Shown here: in pieces, positions 37,962 through 47,391 of the stretch | Layout of the letters: the number at the start of each line of letters is the position of its first letter | Numbering within the stretch: the first letter of the stretch is position 1 | Assembly: GCF_003950325.1 (NCBI RefSeq) | Contig: NZ_PXZH01000005.1 | Coordinates: 53,744-117,743, forward strand | Direction of reading: 5' to 3' | DNA length: 64,000 nucleotides | Source of the DNA: Vagococcus humatus | GTDB taxonomy: Bacteria; Bacillota; Bacilli; Lactobacillales; Vagococcaceae | Translations under genes and position numbers: made by a program | The notes under the pieces: model-generated | Seen by the model: only the letters and a program-made list of their open reading frames with translations | What the model was told of the DNA's origin: nothing | Database searches by the model: none

Positions 37962-37991
37962 GGACAGAGAAACGTAGATGTCCCTCTATCC
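37962..37991 (-). terminator. Weak hairpin between the binding protein and permease genes
   Basis: GGACAGAG and CTCTATCC arms (one mismatch) lie just after the binding-protein stop. No strong T-run follows, so it is more likely a processing or attenuation element than a full terminator. Confidence 0.5.
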
Positions 37992-38004
37992 TTCCCCCAT
38001 TAAC

Positions 38005-39303
38005 TTATTGTCTTGACGTTTTCCATTGTTCTTGTGCTTCTTTCACTACTTCATCCCATGAAGCATTGTCGCTCACATATTTTTGAATACCTGCTCCTAA
38101 AACATTCATACCCCAATCAGTTGGGTAACCCATAAACACCCAACCTGTTGCATTGCCGTCTTTAGAGTATTCGTACACTTGTTTAGATAATGGATCAGCA
38201 ATCTTATCTGTGTCATAACCAGAGTAAGCTGGAATAAATTTAAATTCTTCTAAAACTGCTTCTTTACCTTCATCAGATGTATATAACCAGTCCATAAATT
38301 TACGTGCTTCTTTTTGAACTTTTTCATCTTTGTTTTTATTGACTGCCCAGTAGTTTGGCACGCCAACTGGAATTTTGTTTTCTGAAACACCATTAACAGG
38401 AACTGGTAAAATACCTACATTTTCTTCAGCAAACTCTTCATCAATTTCTTCAATTGTGCCATATACCCAGTTACCTTGTTGAGTCATAGCTACTTTTCCA
38501 TTAGAGAATAATTCTTCCATTTGTTTAGAGTAGTCTAAACTAGTCGTTGGTTGAACTGAATATTCTTGTTGAACATCGATATATTCTTTAAATTCTTTAC
38601 CGTATTTAAAGCTAACTTCTTTCGCTTCGTAAGTTTTGTTTACATCATTATCAAATTCAGGTGCAATAAACAAGTTAGAAGAATGTAACCCTGTTACCCA
38701 AGTTTCTTTAGCAGGTAGAGCAAAAACAGCTTCTAAACCTAACTCTTTTTTCTTTTTATCTAGAGTTTCAGCAGCGGCTCTTAGATCTTCCTGTGTTTTA
38801 ATGTCTTCAACTTTAATCCCTGCTTCTTTAAAGACTTTTTTATTATAAAGTAAACCATAACCTTCCATGTTATAAGGAAGTCCTAGGACTTTATCATCTT
38901 TTTTAACTCCATTTAAAGTACCTTCTAAAGCATTTTCAGCTGCTTTAGTATCACTCACATCTGCCAAGTATTTCTTCCAAGTTTTTAAATCTTCTGGACC
39001 ACCAATATTAAAAATAGCTGGCTCTTCTCCAGAAGCAAATTTTGTTTTAAGGGCAGCACCGTAGTCATCCCCGCCACCTACTGTTGAAATGTTGATTTTA
39101 ACACCTGGATGCTCTTCTTCATAATCTTTTGCGACTTGCTTAAATTGATCATTAAATTCTACTTTAAATTGAAAAATATCCACAGTCGTTGTTTTTTTAC
39201 CATCTGCTTGTTTATCTGTACCACTGTTACCACAAGCTGCTAGAGATAATGTTAAACCTGCGACAAACAAACCTAAGCCAATCTTTTTAAAACTCGTTTT
39301 CAT
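38005..39303 (-). CDS. Maltodextrin-binding lipoprotein (MalX/MalE-like)
   Basis: The 432-residue lipoprotein has a signal peptide ending in LAAC (Cys about 24). The family 1 sugar-binding fold is indicated by PYNMEGYGLLYNKKVF, MTQQGNWVYG and the conserved VPNYWAVNK segment. It is first gene of the operon binding protein-MalF-MalG-GH65, with a MalR/CcpA-like operator (39370-39383) upstream. It captures maltose or maltodextrins outside the membrane. Confidence 0.9.
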   Translation of the reverse strand: MKTSFKKIGLGLFVAGLTLSLAACGNSGTDKQADGKKTTTVDIFQFKVEFNDQFKQVAKDYEEEHPGVKINISTVGGGDDYGAALKTKFASGEEPAIFNIGGPEDLKTWKKYLADVSDTKAAENALEGTLNGVKKDDKVLGLPYNMEGYGLLYNKKVFKEAGIKVEDIKTQEDLRAAAETLDKKKKELGLEAVFALPAKETWVTGLHSSNLFIAPEFDNDVNKTYEAKEVSFKYGKEFKEYIDVQQEYSVQPTTSLDYSKQMEELFSNGKVAMTQQGNWVYGTIEEIDEEFAEENVGILPVPVNGVSENKIPVGVPNYWAVNKNKDEKVQKEARKFMDWLYTSDEGKEAVLEEFKFIPAYSGYDTDKIADPLSKQVYEYSKDGNATGWVFMGYPTDWGMNVLGAGIQKYVSDNASWDEVVKEAQEQWKTSRQ

Positions 39304-39369
39304 TGTTTTGTCCCCCTAAATTGGTTTTATTTAATTCGTTATGTTCATTATCCGATGTTCACTGTAACA

Positions 39370-39383
39370 TTGCAAGCGCTTAA
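39370..39383. promoter_or_regulatory. MalR/CcpA-type operator before the maltodextrin importer
   Basis: TTGCAAGCGCTTAA is a LacI-family dyad with a central CG. It overlaps the end of the neopullulanase gene and lies 67-80 bases upstream of the binding-protein start. The adjacent LacI regulator or CcpA is the likely ligand. Confidence 0.6.
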
Positions 39384-41185
39384 CCATTGTTACCGCTAAC
39401 AGTTTTTCCTTCGTCTAACCATATAACAAAGCCTTTTGGTTGAATTGTTAGTCCAGTTGCTTCTATTAATGTTTTAAACTCCCATAACTGTTGAGTTAAT
39501 TCTTCAGAATTAGGTAAAAAGTATTCGTGACTACTTATATTAAAATAAGCAACCAAGCGTTTTTCTTGCCACACTCTCTCTAATATCACTAATTGGGGAT
39601 TATCCTTTGAAGCTTGTAACTGAATGCTCCCTTGACTTAATAAGTCAGCGTAAGTTTTTCTCAAGTCAATTAACTGTTGCATAAACGAGAATAGCTCTAA
39701 ATCTTGCGCTTTCTCTTCCCATATCATGCATTTTCTACAATCTGGATCCCCGTGTCCTGTTAAACCTATTTCAGTTCCGTAATAAATACAAGGAGCTCCT
39801 GGTTGCATAAACATAAAAGTTAAGACTTGTTTAGCTAAATCTTTATCTTCATTACAAATAGTTAACAATCTAGGGGTGTCATGACTGTCCAATAAATTAA
39901 ACATCACTTCATTGGTTTGTTTTCTATAAAGCATTAACTGCTCGTAGATACTATCTATCATTTTTTCAACAGATATTTTTTGATAGATGAAACAATCCTG
40001 AATCGCTTTAGTATAGGCATAATTCATGACAGCATGAAACTCGTCCCCATTTAACCAATTTTGAGAAGAATGCCAAATTTCTCCTAATAAATAAATATCT
40101 GGTTTTAATTCAGTGGTCGCTTGATAAAACTTTTTCCAAAATTGATGATCGACTTCATTAGCTACATCTAAACGCCAACCATCAATATCAAACTCCTGAA
40201 TCCAATAAGTCCCAATGTCTAAGAGATACTTAGCTACTTCAGGGTTACCAGTATTTAATTTAGGCATATTAGGAACAAATGAAAAAGTATCATAAGCAAT
40301 GGTTGTTGAGCCTTCATAATTATTTACCTTGTCGGTTTCAACTGGCCATTGATGAATATAAAACCAGTCGTAATACTTAGACTCTTTCCCAAAAGCTAAC
40401 ACATCTTGCCACTGAGGTGAGTCGTAACCAATATGGTTAAAAACTGCATCCAACATCACTCTCATACCTCTTTGATGAGCTTCATCTATTAATTGTTTAA
40501 ATAGTTTTTTATCTCCAAAAGCTGAATCGATTTGATAATAATCGGTAGTATCGTACTTGTGATTAGATTTTGCTTCAAACACTGGACACAGGTATAACCC
40601 ATTCACTCCAAGATGCTCTAGATAATCTAAATGATCAATGATTCCTTTTAAATCTCCACCGTAAAAATCTGCTACTTCTGGATGCTGTTTACTGCCCCAA
40701 GGTAAAGTATTAACAGGATCATTTTCTTTATCCCCATTAGCAAATCGCTCTGGAAAGATTTGATACCAAACTGTTTTCTTGACCCAATCTGGTGTTTTGA
40801 CTCTATCTTCTTCTTGAAAATAAGGCATTCTAAAATAAGTGGCTGAGTCTTTTCTTGTTTCATTAGGTGTTAGAAAAATACCTTGATCTCCGTAAAAGAC
40901 TTCCTCTCCGTCGACTCCTTTCAGATAAAAAGCATAGGCTAAACGTCGGTGAGGAGCTGTTACTTCGATTTCCCAATAATCATATAAACTTGTGTGAGCT
41001 ACTGGTTTCATTGGCGTCTGCTGATTATACCAATGATCTACCTCAAATAAATAAGGATCTCCGTGAATTAGTTGAACAGAGGCTACATCAGCCGCTTTTG
41101 TTCTAAGACGCAGATGCATCAAATCTTTTTCATATAAATAAGCAAACTCACTCTCTGGTCGATGATAAATCCCTGCTTTTTCCAA
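39380..41185 (-). CDS. Neopullulanase/cyclomaltodextrinase, GH13_20
   Basis: The 601-residue cytoplasmic enzyme begins with a CBM34-like N-terminal beta domain (about 1-125) that mediates dimers in this subfamily. The barrel follows, with DGWRLDVANEVDH (nucleophile Asp), LLGEIWHSS (acid Glu) and LLDSHDTPR. It should open cyclodextrins, pullulan and maltodextrins. It is preceded within 18 bases by the alpha-glucosidase gene, forming an operon read from about 42900. Confidence 0.9.
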   Translation of the reverse strand: MEKAGIYHRPESEFAYLYEKDLMHLRLRTKAADVASVQLIHGDPYLFEVDHWYNQQTPMKPVAHTSLYDYWEIEVTAPHRRLAYAFYLKGVDGEEVFYGDQGIFLTPNETRKDSATYFRMPYFQEEDRVKTPDWVKKTVWYQIFPERFANGDKENDPVNTLPWGSKQHPEVADFYGGDLKGIIDHLDYLEHLGVNGLYLCPVFEAKSNHKYDTTDYYQIDSAFGDKKLFKQLIDEAHQRGMRVMLDAVFNHIGYDSPQWQDVLAFGKESKYYDWFYIHQWPVETDKVNNYEGSTTIAYDTFSFVPNMPKLNTGNPEVAKYLLDIGTYWIQEFDIDGWRLDVANEVDHQFWKKFYQATTELKPDIYLLGEIWHSSQNWLNGDEFHAVMNYAYTKAIQDCFIYQKISVEKMIDSIYEQLMLYRKQTNEVMFNLLDSHDTPRLLTICNEDKDLAKQVLTFMFMQPGAPCIYYGTEIGLTGHGDPDCRKCMIWEEKAQDLELFSFMQQLIDLRKTYADLLSQGSIQLQASKDNPQLVILERVWQEKRLVAYFNISSHEYFLPNSEELTQQLWEFKTLIEATGLTIQPKGFVIWLDEGKTVSGNNG

Positions 41186-41203
41186 TTATCTCTCTCCTTT
41201 AAC

Positions 41204-42883
41204 TCATTCTTTTAAATAAATCATAGCTCCGTATGGTGGCACTAAATACTTAGAAGCTATCATCTCTTTTGGATAATTAGTCAATTCTAAAGACATATTA
41301 CCTAACTTGTGTTGAATACTCTCTGGTAGTAACTGCTGCTGTTCTGTAAGATTACAAATAACAACTGCTTGTTTATTTTCTAACTCTCGTCTATAAATAT
41401 ACCAATCATCTGACGTAGGGATTAAATGATATCTTCCTTGGCTAAACAGTGCTGTCTTCTTTAATTGAAGAAGACGCTGATAGTAGGCTAAAATACTAGC
41501 ACTTTCTTGCTGATCTACCACATTATAAATAGTTTCCTGATTAACTCCTAACCAAGGAGCTACCTCTGAAAATCCAGCATACTTTGAAGAGTCCCACTGC
41601 ATACTTCCTCGGCTAGCTTCTCTACTTTTATGACTGACTAATCTTAACGCTGTTTCTTTTGAATAACCATGAGCTACTAACTGGTCAAAGAGCTGTCTGA
41701 CTTGTTGATCTTTTGTGTCTGTAATCTGGGTTAACATTAAGTTTTTCATGCCAATTTCTTCCCCGTAATAAATAACAGGGATACCTTTTTGTAAATACAT
41801 TAACGTGGCTAAACAAGTGCTAGACTCTTGTCTATACTCCTCTACTTGACCAAACCTAGAAACCAATCGTTCCATATCATGATTATTCCAATAAAGAGTG
41901 GGATAAATATCTGGTCCTAACTGTTGCCACTGTTCCATCTCTTGTTTAAACGCTGACACATCTAATTTTTTAGGTGTAAGTTCTTCTGGTAACTCCTCTT
42001 TAATTTTTTGGGGCTTTTCTTTAAAGTATCTAAAACTGACAATGGAGTCACAACTTGGCCGATTAGGATCCATATAGGTTTTACCTAAGTCAGCTGTGGC
42101 AGAAGCTGCTTCTCCTAAAATAAACACATCTGGCTTAATCTTTTTCCATTTTGTTATTAATTCTTCTAAATAAACAAACACCTCTGGACGATGAGCATAG
42201 AATTCTTCCTTTACCGCAACCTCTCCAGTTAAAAGTCCGGGAATTTGTTTAGAAAAATCTGCTTTTCCCATATGTATAAAAGCATCTAGCCGAAAACCAT
42301 CTATGCCTTTTTTTAGCCAAAAACAACTTAACTCTAACATGGCTTGTCTTACTTTAGGATTTTCCCAATTTAAATCTGGCATCTCTTTTGCAAATAAATG
42401 AAAATAATAATCTCCAGTCTTAGGTTCTTTTTCCCAAACAGAACCACCAAAAAAAGAGCCCCAATTATTAGGTAGTATTTCTTCCCTATCCTTATGACTT
42501 GTTTCCCATAAATAAAAATCTCGATAAGGATTATCTCTACCTTTTAGTGCTTCTTGAAACCAAGGATGTTGATCTGAGGTATGATTTAACACCAAATCAA
42601 AAATAAGTTTCATCCCTCGTTGATGGACTTCCTTGATTAAGTGTTCCACATCTTCCATACTGCCAAAAATAGGATCTATTTGATAATAATCTGAAATGTC
42701 GTAGCCATTATCTACTTGCGGCGAAAGAAAAATAGGATTTAGCCAGATAATATCTACTCCCAAGTTTTTTAAATAATCTAAGCGACGAATAATTCCAGGA
42801 ATGTCACCGACACCATCTTGATTACTATCTTGGAAACTTTTAGGATATATTTGATAAATTACCTTATTTTGCCATTTACTCAT
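41204..42883 (-). CDS. Alpha-glucosidase, GH13_31
   Basis: The 559-residue cytoplasmic enzyme has GIDGFRLDAFIHMGK (nucleophile Asp), FILGEAAS (acid Glu) and YWNNHDMERL. Ala rather than Val after the nucleophile suggests preference other than strict alpha-1,6, such as alpha-1,4 maltooligosaccharides. It shares roughly the same layout as the DexB-like protein at 32271 but is clearly divergent. First gene of the glucosidase-neopullulanase operon, with two dyads (42915-42947) upstream. Trehalose-6-phosphate hydrolase is an alternative but not supported by neighbours. Confidence 0.85.
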   Translation of the reverse strand: MSKWQNKVIYQIYPKSFQDSNQDGVGDIPGIIRRLDYLKNLGVDIIWLNPIFLSPQVDNGYDISDYYQIDPIFGSMEDVEHLIKEVHQRGMKLIFDLVLNHTSDQHPWFQEALKGRDNPYRDFYLWETSHKDREEILPNNWGSFFGGSVWEKEPKTGDYYFHLFAKEMPDLNWENPKVRQAMLELSCFWLKKGIDGFRLDAFIHMGKADFSKQIPGLLTGEVAVKEEFYAHRPEVFVYLEELITKWKKIKPDVFILGEAASATADLGKTYMDPNRPSCDSIVSFRYFKEKPQKIKEELPEELTPKKLDVSAFKQEMEQWQQLGPDIYPTLYWNNHDMERLVSRFGQVEEYRQESSTCLATLMYLQKGIPVIYYGEEIGMKNLMLTQITDTKDQQVRQLFDQLVAHGYSKETALRLVSHKSREASRGSMQWDSSKYAGFSEVAPWLGVNQETIYNVVDQQESASILAYYQRLLQLKKTALFSQGRYHLIPTSDDWYIYRRELENKQAVVICNLTEQQQLLPESIQHKLGNMSLELTNYPKEMIASKYLVPPYGAMIYLKE

Positions 42884-42914
42884 CTGTCGCCCTCCAACTA
42901 TTTTATCTATTCAA

Positions 42915-42926
42915 TGTAAGCTTACA
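42915..42926. promoter_or_regulatory. Palindrome TGTAAGCTTACA before the alpha-glucosidase operon
   Basis: A perfect 12-base palindrome 32-43 bases upstream of the alpha-glucosidase start and downstream of malR. It resembles LacI-family operators without the central CG. It may be a MalR half-site pair or a promoter-overlapping operator. Confidence 0.45.
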
Positions 42927-42931
42927 AAATG

Positions 42932-42947
42932 TTACAAGCGGTTTCAA
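42932..42947. promoter_or_regulatory. MalR-type operator candidate
   Basis: TTACAAGCGGTTTCAA (reverse TTGAAACCGCTTGTAA) is a LacI-family dyad with a central CG, 49-64 bases before the alpha-glucosidase start. Likely bound by the LacI regulator encoded next door or by CcpA. Confidence 0.55.
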
Positions 42948-42974
42948 TCTCAATTACTCTGTTACCGATAACAT

Positions 42975-43013
42975 AAAGAAAGTGAGGCATTAAATCAATG
43001 CCTCACTTTCTTT
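42975..43013 (-). terminator. Terminator overlapping the end of malR
   Basis: Near-perfect arms AAAGAAAGTGAGGCATT and AATGCCTCACTTTCTTT overlap the last codons of the LacI regulator gene (stop at 42990). Confidence 0.82.
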
Positions 43014-43958
43014 ATCTGTACTACCTCGAATAATTAGCTCTGGATCAAATAGTCTAATACCTTGAGGAGCCCCTTTTTGTTCTATTTTATTAAGTAACAT
43101 TTTAGCACAAGCTTCTCCCATTTCGATAACTGGTTGTTTGACTGTACTTAAACGTGGAAAGGCAATTTGATCTAAAAAAACACCGTCAAAACCAATTACT
43201 CCATAGTCGTCAGGAATATTGGCTTTTTTCCTAAGTAAACCTCTTTCCACGCCAATCCCTAATCGGTCAGTACTGCAAACAAATCCTGTCTTTTTAGGAA
43301 AATCTTGGAAATTTTCTGCTATAAATTGACTAGCATAACGTGATCTATTTTCAAACCGATGAATAATCGGCACTCGGCCATGTTTTTGCATGGTATTGAT
43401 ATACCCTACTTCTCTTGCATATTCAAAAGGTTCATTCACATCAATACCAATAAAATGAATGTGCTCATAACCTTGTTTTATCATATGTTCTGTTGATAAA
43501 CTAGTTCCTTTAACATTATTTGTATCGACATGATCATAGCCATAACGGTTTTCACCAAACAAAACGACTGGTTTTTCAATACGACCAATCCATTCATAAT
43601 CTTGATCTCTCATCCCTGTTATAATGTAGCCGTCGCTAATCCCCATATCGAAACTATTTTCTGTCACAAGTTGTAAAGAATATTGATGCTTGTCTAATTC
43701 TTTTGAAATCCCCATTAACAAATTCATGTAATAAGGTTCTGTTGTGTCCATTTCCTCTAAAATAAATAACTTGACTACTTGAGTTCGATTATTAGCTAAT
43801 GCTTTTGCAGCTACATTAGGTTTGTAATTTAATTCTTTCATAGCTTTAAAGACTAATTCTTTCAACTCATCTGTCACCTGTTCTGGATGATTGATCACTC
43901 TTGACACTGTCATTTTTGATACATTTGCTTTCTTAGCCACATCAGATAAAGTAACCAT
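42990..43958 (-). CDS. malR: LacI-family maltose regulator (MalR type)
   Basis: The 322-residue protein has an N-terminal LacI helix-turn-helix (VTLSDVAKKANVSKMTVSRV) and hinge helix (NVAAKALANN), then a sugar-binding core ending in LIIRGSTDKES. Location beside the maltodextrin genes makes MalR the best assignment, controlling the dyads at 39370 and 42915-42947. The symbol is by context and resemblance. Its transcript ends in a hairpin overlapping the stop codon. Confidence 0.85.
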   Translation of the reverse strand: MVTLSDVAKKANVSKMTVSRVINHPEQVTDELKELVFKAMKELNYKPNVAAKALANNRTQVVKLFILEEMDTTEPYYMNLLMGISKELDKHQYSLQLVTENSFDMGISDGYIITGMRDQDYEWIGRIEKPVVLFGENRYGYDHVDTNNVKGTSLSTEHMIKQGYEHIHFIGIDVNEPFEYAREVGYINTMQKHGRVPIIHRFENRSRYASQFIAENFQDFPKKTGFVCSTDRLGIGVERGLLRKKANIPDDYGVIGFDGVFLDQIAFPRLSTVKQPVIEMGEACAKMLLNKIEQKGAPQGIRLFDPELIIRGSTDKESEALI

Positions 43959-44041
43959 TGCCTTCTTCCTTTACTATAAAGTTAATATATTTATTATAGC
44001 TTACTTTTGAAGAATAGATAAGTTACAAAAATTCCACAAAA

Positions 44042-44068
44042 AAGACCAGCAACTTAATTGCTAGTCTT
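44042..44068 (-). terminator. Terminator after the baeRF-like gene
   Basis: Inverted repeat AAGACCAGCAA and TTGCTAGTCTT (one mismatch) follows the stop codon, with a T-run on the minus strand. Confidence 0.75.
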
Positions 44069-44088
44069 AACTATCTATTGGCATAAGT

Positions 44089-45195
44089 TTAATATCTTAA
44101 TAGCCCAACAAATTTAGCTTTTTCAGGCATAACATTGTCAGGTAAAATATATACATCTCCACCATTTTTAATAGATTGGTAAGCCATTCTATTATAGTCA
44201 GTAATGTGGGCTTCTTGATAAACTTCATCTAAAGAGAACCATAACTGCTTAATTCTTCCTTCTTGAGAAGCAAATTGAATATCATCATAAAAATGAGTTG
44301 ATTTTTCTTCTGAATACATTTTATCATAGTCTTTTTTCAATTCTTTTACCATCATCTCACGCCAAACAGGGTAAAATTCATGAATTTTCTCCACAATTTT
44401 TTTAGTCTCTAATTCAGAAGCTGAAGCATTAATGTATAAGTCTTTTTCTAAGTAAGGATTTCGTGACAACTTAATAAAATGACCTCGATTTTCTGTTAAA
44501 CTAAATAAAACAAGTGGTCTAGTATACTCTTTTGAATAATATTCAGTGATATAGCGGTCAACTAATTGGAAATAATTTTTTAAATCTTTATCCATTTCTT
44601 CATTTTTAGAGGTACTTCCGTGGAAAATAACAGAACCTGCTCCAGAGCCACGAGATGAGAAGTTTAATTCTCCACCTGTTAACTGATTACCTAATGCCTC
44701 TTGTAACGTTCTAGGCGCATCTTCTGGTAAAATTTCCTCTTCAATTTCTTGGTGGTTAACATCAAAAAAGCGAATAGATTGTTGATTTAAACATAAAACA
44801 TGGTAGTGAGAGAATAACTGCTCATGCTCCACCATTGGTAAAATATACGGTAAGCGGTCAACTACTACACGTTTTTGTAACTCAAAAGGGAAATGATAAG
44901 TATACAGTTCTTCTTGATTGGCAATCACAATCACTCCGCGGTAATTTTGTTGCCAAAAACGATTATCTTGATACAACCGATCTAATTGAGTTTCAATCGA
45001 ATCCCAACTTGCTGCTGGATAGTTTTCACGAGTTTTCTTCTCAGCTTCTTTAATAAAATTTTTAAAAACCAATCGACTTTTTTCAATGCCTTTTAAATCT
45101 GTCTGAACATTTAGTGCAATCGAAACAATTGGTTGATCACTAACCATTTCTTGTAGCGGCGTTAAAATATTACGTTGATCCATTGTAAACTTCAT
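44089..45195 (-). CDS. Bacterial archaeo-eukaryotic release factor (baeRF)-like protein
   Basis: The 368-residue soluble protein lacks signal or membrane segments. It resembles the baeRF families: an N-terminal alpha/beta region with VSIALNVQTD, a central domain, and a C-terminal eL8/Pelota-like end (GGDVYILPDNVMPE). A glycine-rich loop (SSRGSGAGSVIFHGS) occupies the middle but no GGQ is seen, so peptide release is unproven. It is monocistronic, with a cre-like sequence at 45337-45350 upstream. Related proteins are thought to act in stress or stalled-ribosome processes, which is inference here. Confidence 0.65.
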   Translation of the reverse strand: MKFTMDQRNILTPLQEMVSDQPIVSIALNVQTDLKGIEKSRLVFKNFIKEAEKKTRENYPAASWDSIETQLDRLYQDNRFWQQNYRGVIVIANQEELYTYHFPFELQKRVVVDRLPYILPMVEHEQLFSHYHVLCLNQQSIRFFDVNHQEIEEEILPEDAPRTLQEALGNQLTGGELNFSSRGSGAGSVIFHGSTSKNEEMDKDLKNYFQLVDRYITEYYSKEYTRPLVLFSLTENRGHFIKLSRNPYLEKDLYINASASELETKKIVEKIHEFYPVWREMMVKELKKDYDKMYSEEKSTHFYDDIQFASQEGRIKQLWFSLDEVYQEAHITDYNRMAYQSIKNGGDVYILPDNVMPEKAKFVGLLRY

Positions 45196-45336
45196 AAGTA
45201 TCCCTCTACTTTCTTTTAATTTAAAAATTATTTAATAATCCTTAAAAAAACAAATAACGATATAAATAAGTTGTTTGAAAGATAAATCAAATCACTCTTA
45301 TTAAATAATCTTCCTTATACTAAATGTACCATAAAT

Positions 45337-45350
45337 ATAAAACGGTTTCA
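45337..45350. promoter_or_regulatory. cre-like sequence upstream of the baeRF-like gene
   Basis: ATAAAACGGTTTCA matches 12 of 14 cre consensus positions and lies about 140 bases upstream of the start. Candidate only. Confidence 0.4.
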
Positions 45351-45404
45351 AAAAATAACCTGTTTATATTTATAAAAAATCAAGAATTATAACTCGCATA
45401 AAAA

Positions 45405-45450
45405 ATTCATCTCTTTTAACTTCCTTCTAAAAAAGTTAAAAGAGATGAAT
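45405..45450 (-). terminator. Strong terminator after the MalY-type gene
   Basis: Perfect 16-base arms (45405-45420 and 45435-45450) around a 14-base loop, followed by a T-run on the minus strand. Confidence 0.9.
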
Positions 45451-45453
45451 ATA

Positions 45454-46617
45454 TCAATAATTATTTAAAAAATTAGCAGTAATTGATAAAGCTTCCTCTA
45501 ATAATTGAGGATCTGTCGCTACGTTTATCCTTATAAATTGATCATAATTATTTTTAAACCGACTACCTTTTTCTAAAAGAACACCAGTTTTTTTTGCCAA
45601 ATCATCAACAAATAGTTCTGAATTAATTTCTTCTGAAAGTTTAACCCAAACCAAATATCCGTAATCCGGTAATATAACTTGACACATGGGTAACTCACCT
45701 AAAATAGATTGAAGTAAGCTTATATTTTCTTTTATTTGCTCATTTAAGATTTCTAACCAATTCCGACCAGATTGATAACATAAAGTGGTCATCTCAATCC
45801 CCATACGATTCACTTCTATATGCAATTGACTAAAAAAATCTTTGACTTGCTCTTGGATTCTTATATGTTTAGTCAATATGTATGAAGTTGTTAAACCGGA
45901 TAAATTAAACGTCTTGTTTGCTGATGTGCAAACTGCTACCTTATCTTCTTCATTCGCTAAGTCTATCATTGAAATAAATCTATTTTGTCCAACATATAAA
46001 TCCCCATGTATCTCATCTGAAAAAAGATATAAATCATATTTTCTGACTAAACACATTAACTTTTCTAACTCTTTACGACTCCACGCTTGGCCACTAGGAT
46101 TATGTGGGTTACAAAACAAAATAGTTGTTATATTGTCTAAAACAATTGACTGTTCCAGTTTGTCCCAATCTATCCAATAACGTAAATTTTCTCCTAAATT
46201 CATAAAACAACTCACAGGATTTCCTAATTTTGCACAATTAGAAAATGGCCCATAGACAGGACTAAAATAAAGAACTCCTTGATTTTTACTAAATATATTT
46301 GTCAAAAAATGCATGCTTGTTACTGTTCCAACACTTGGTACAATCCATTCTTTCTCTAACTTTAACTGATGGATATCTTCATACCAATTAACAACAGCAT
46401 CATAAAAATTTTTTTGAACATGAAAATAGCCAAAATCAGGCGAATTACAGTATTCTATATACTTGTCTAACAAAGTTGGTTCCCATTGATAATCCATATC
46501 TGCTATAAATAATGGGTAAACTTTGGTTTGCTTAGTTCCAAAACGGGGTTGTATATATTCTAAATCCCACTTCATTGATCCATTATTTTTTCGATTTAAT
46601 TGTTTCAACTTACTCAT
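45454..46617 (-). CDS. PLP-dependent aminotransferase/C-S lyase, MalY/PatB type
   Basis: The 387-residue fold-type I enzyme has the PLP-lysine block SANKTFNLSGL, the upstream FSDEIHGDL (Asp/His) motif and NPHNPSGQAW. MalY/PatB proteins cleave cystathionine-like C-S bonds, and E. coli MalY also modulates the maltose regulator. The gene overlaps the RpiR regulator gene by 8 bases and is third after a PTS IIC and RpiR gene. A metabolic link between the transported sugar and this lyase is unknown. Confidence 0.85.
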   Translation of the reverse strand: MSKLKQLNRKNNGSMKWDLEYIQPRFGTKQTKVYPLFIADMDYQWEPTLLDKYIEYCNSPDFGYFHVQKNFYDAVVNWYEDIHQLKLEKEWIVPSVGTVTSMHFLTNIFSKNQGVLYFSPVYGPFSNCAKLGNPVSCFMNLGENLRYWIDWDKLEQSIVLDNITTILFCNPHNPSGQAWSRKELEKLMCLVRKYDLYLFSDEIHGDLYVGQNRFISMIDLANEEDKVAVCTSANKTFNLSGLTTSYILTKHIRIQEQVKDFFSQLHIEVNRMGIEMTTLCYQSGRNWLEILNEQIKENISLLQSILGELPMCQVILPDYGYLVWVKLSEEINSELFVDDLAKKTGVLLEKGSRFKNNYDQFIRINVATDPQLLEEALSITANFLNNY

Positions 46618-47359
46618 TGTTTGTCCTTTCTCTAGAAAAAATATGATTTGCTAGACAATCTAAAGCTACATGATAATTAATTCTTGTATCAATATTAATA
46701 TCAGAATCTTGACTTTTAGGAATCAAAATAGTTTTAGTAGCTAAAGAAGACAAAGGCGAAGCTGTATTTTCGGTAATTAACAGTGAAAATACTTGTTTTG
46801 CATTTACATCTAACATAGCTTCCACTAATTCAGGTGGATTTCCAGACCTAGAGAGAACAATAATAAATTCATCTCCTTGTAAATACCTACTAGATACTCT
46901 CATATAACGTGAATCATCATATTGCTCAACATGAAACCCTGCTAAAGCAAACTTAATTTGAAACATTTTAGCTATATATGCATTCATTCCCATACTATAG
47001 AAAATAACTCTACTAGCTTGATTAATTTTATCTATCAACTCATCATTAATAGTACTTTCAATTTGATGATAAGTATAATAAATTCCATTAATATATTCAG
47101 AATTTGTTATTTCGTAATTATCATCAAAATAATCTTTAGAGAAATAACTCTCTTTAAAAATAGTAAAACTACTAAAACCTAATTTTTTGACCATTCTATG
47201 AAGCGTCGTACTACTAATATTCAATTGTTCTGCTATTTGAGTAATAGTAAAGTGATGATAATTTAACTCATCCCGATAAGTAAATAATTTTTGTAATGCT
47301 TCTTGTTCACTTCTAGTTAAATACTTTGCATTTTCTGAAATCATTTTACTAAAATTCAT
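46610..47359 (-). CDS. MurR/RpiR-family transcriptional regulator
   Basis: The 249-residue protein has an N-terminal RpiR helix-turn-helix (about 1-75; FTITQIAEQLNISSTTLHRMV) and a C-terminal SIS sugar-phosphate-binding domain (IFYSMGMNAYIAK and IIVLSRSGNPPELVEA). It lies between the IIC gene and the MalY-type gene in one operon and probably responds to the phosphorylated sugar that this system brings in. Confidence 0.88.
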   Translation of the reverse strand: MNFSKMISENAKYLTRSEQEALQKLFTYRDELNYHHFTITQIAEQLNISSTTLHRMVKKLGFSSFTIFKESYFSKDYFDDNYEITNSEYINGIYYTYHQIESTINDELIDKINQASRVIFYSMGMNAYIAKMFQIKFALAGFHVEQYDDSRYMRVSSRYLQGDEFIIVLSRSGNPPELVEAMLDVNAKQVFSLLITENTASPLSSLATKTILIPKSQDSDINIDTRINYHVALDCLANHIFSRERTNNE

Positions 47360-47391
47360 ATTACCATTCCTTTCAGTAAAGTATGTTTCTA

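Noticed and set aside
45842..46180. Plus-strand open frame of 112 codons
   Set aside because: Antisense to the MalY-type enzyme, with no family resemblance or ribosome site.
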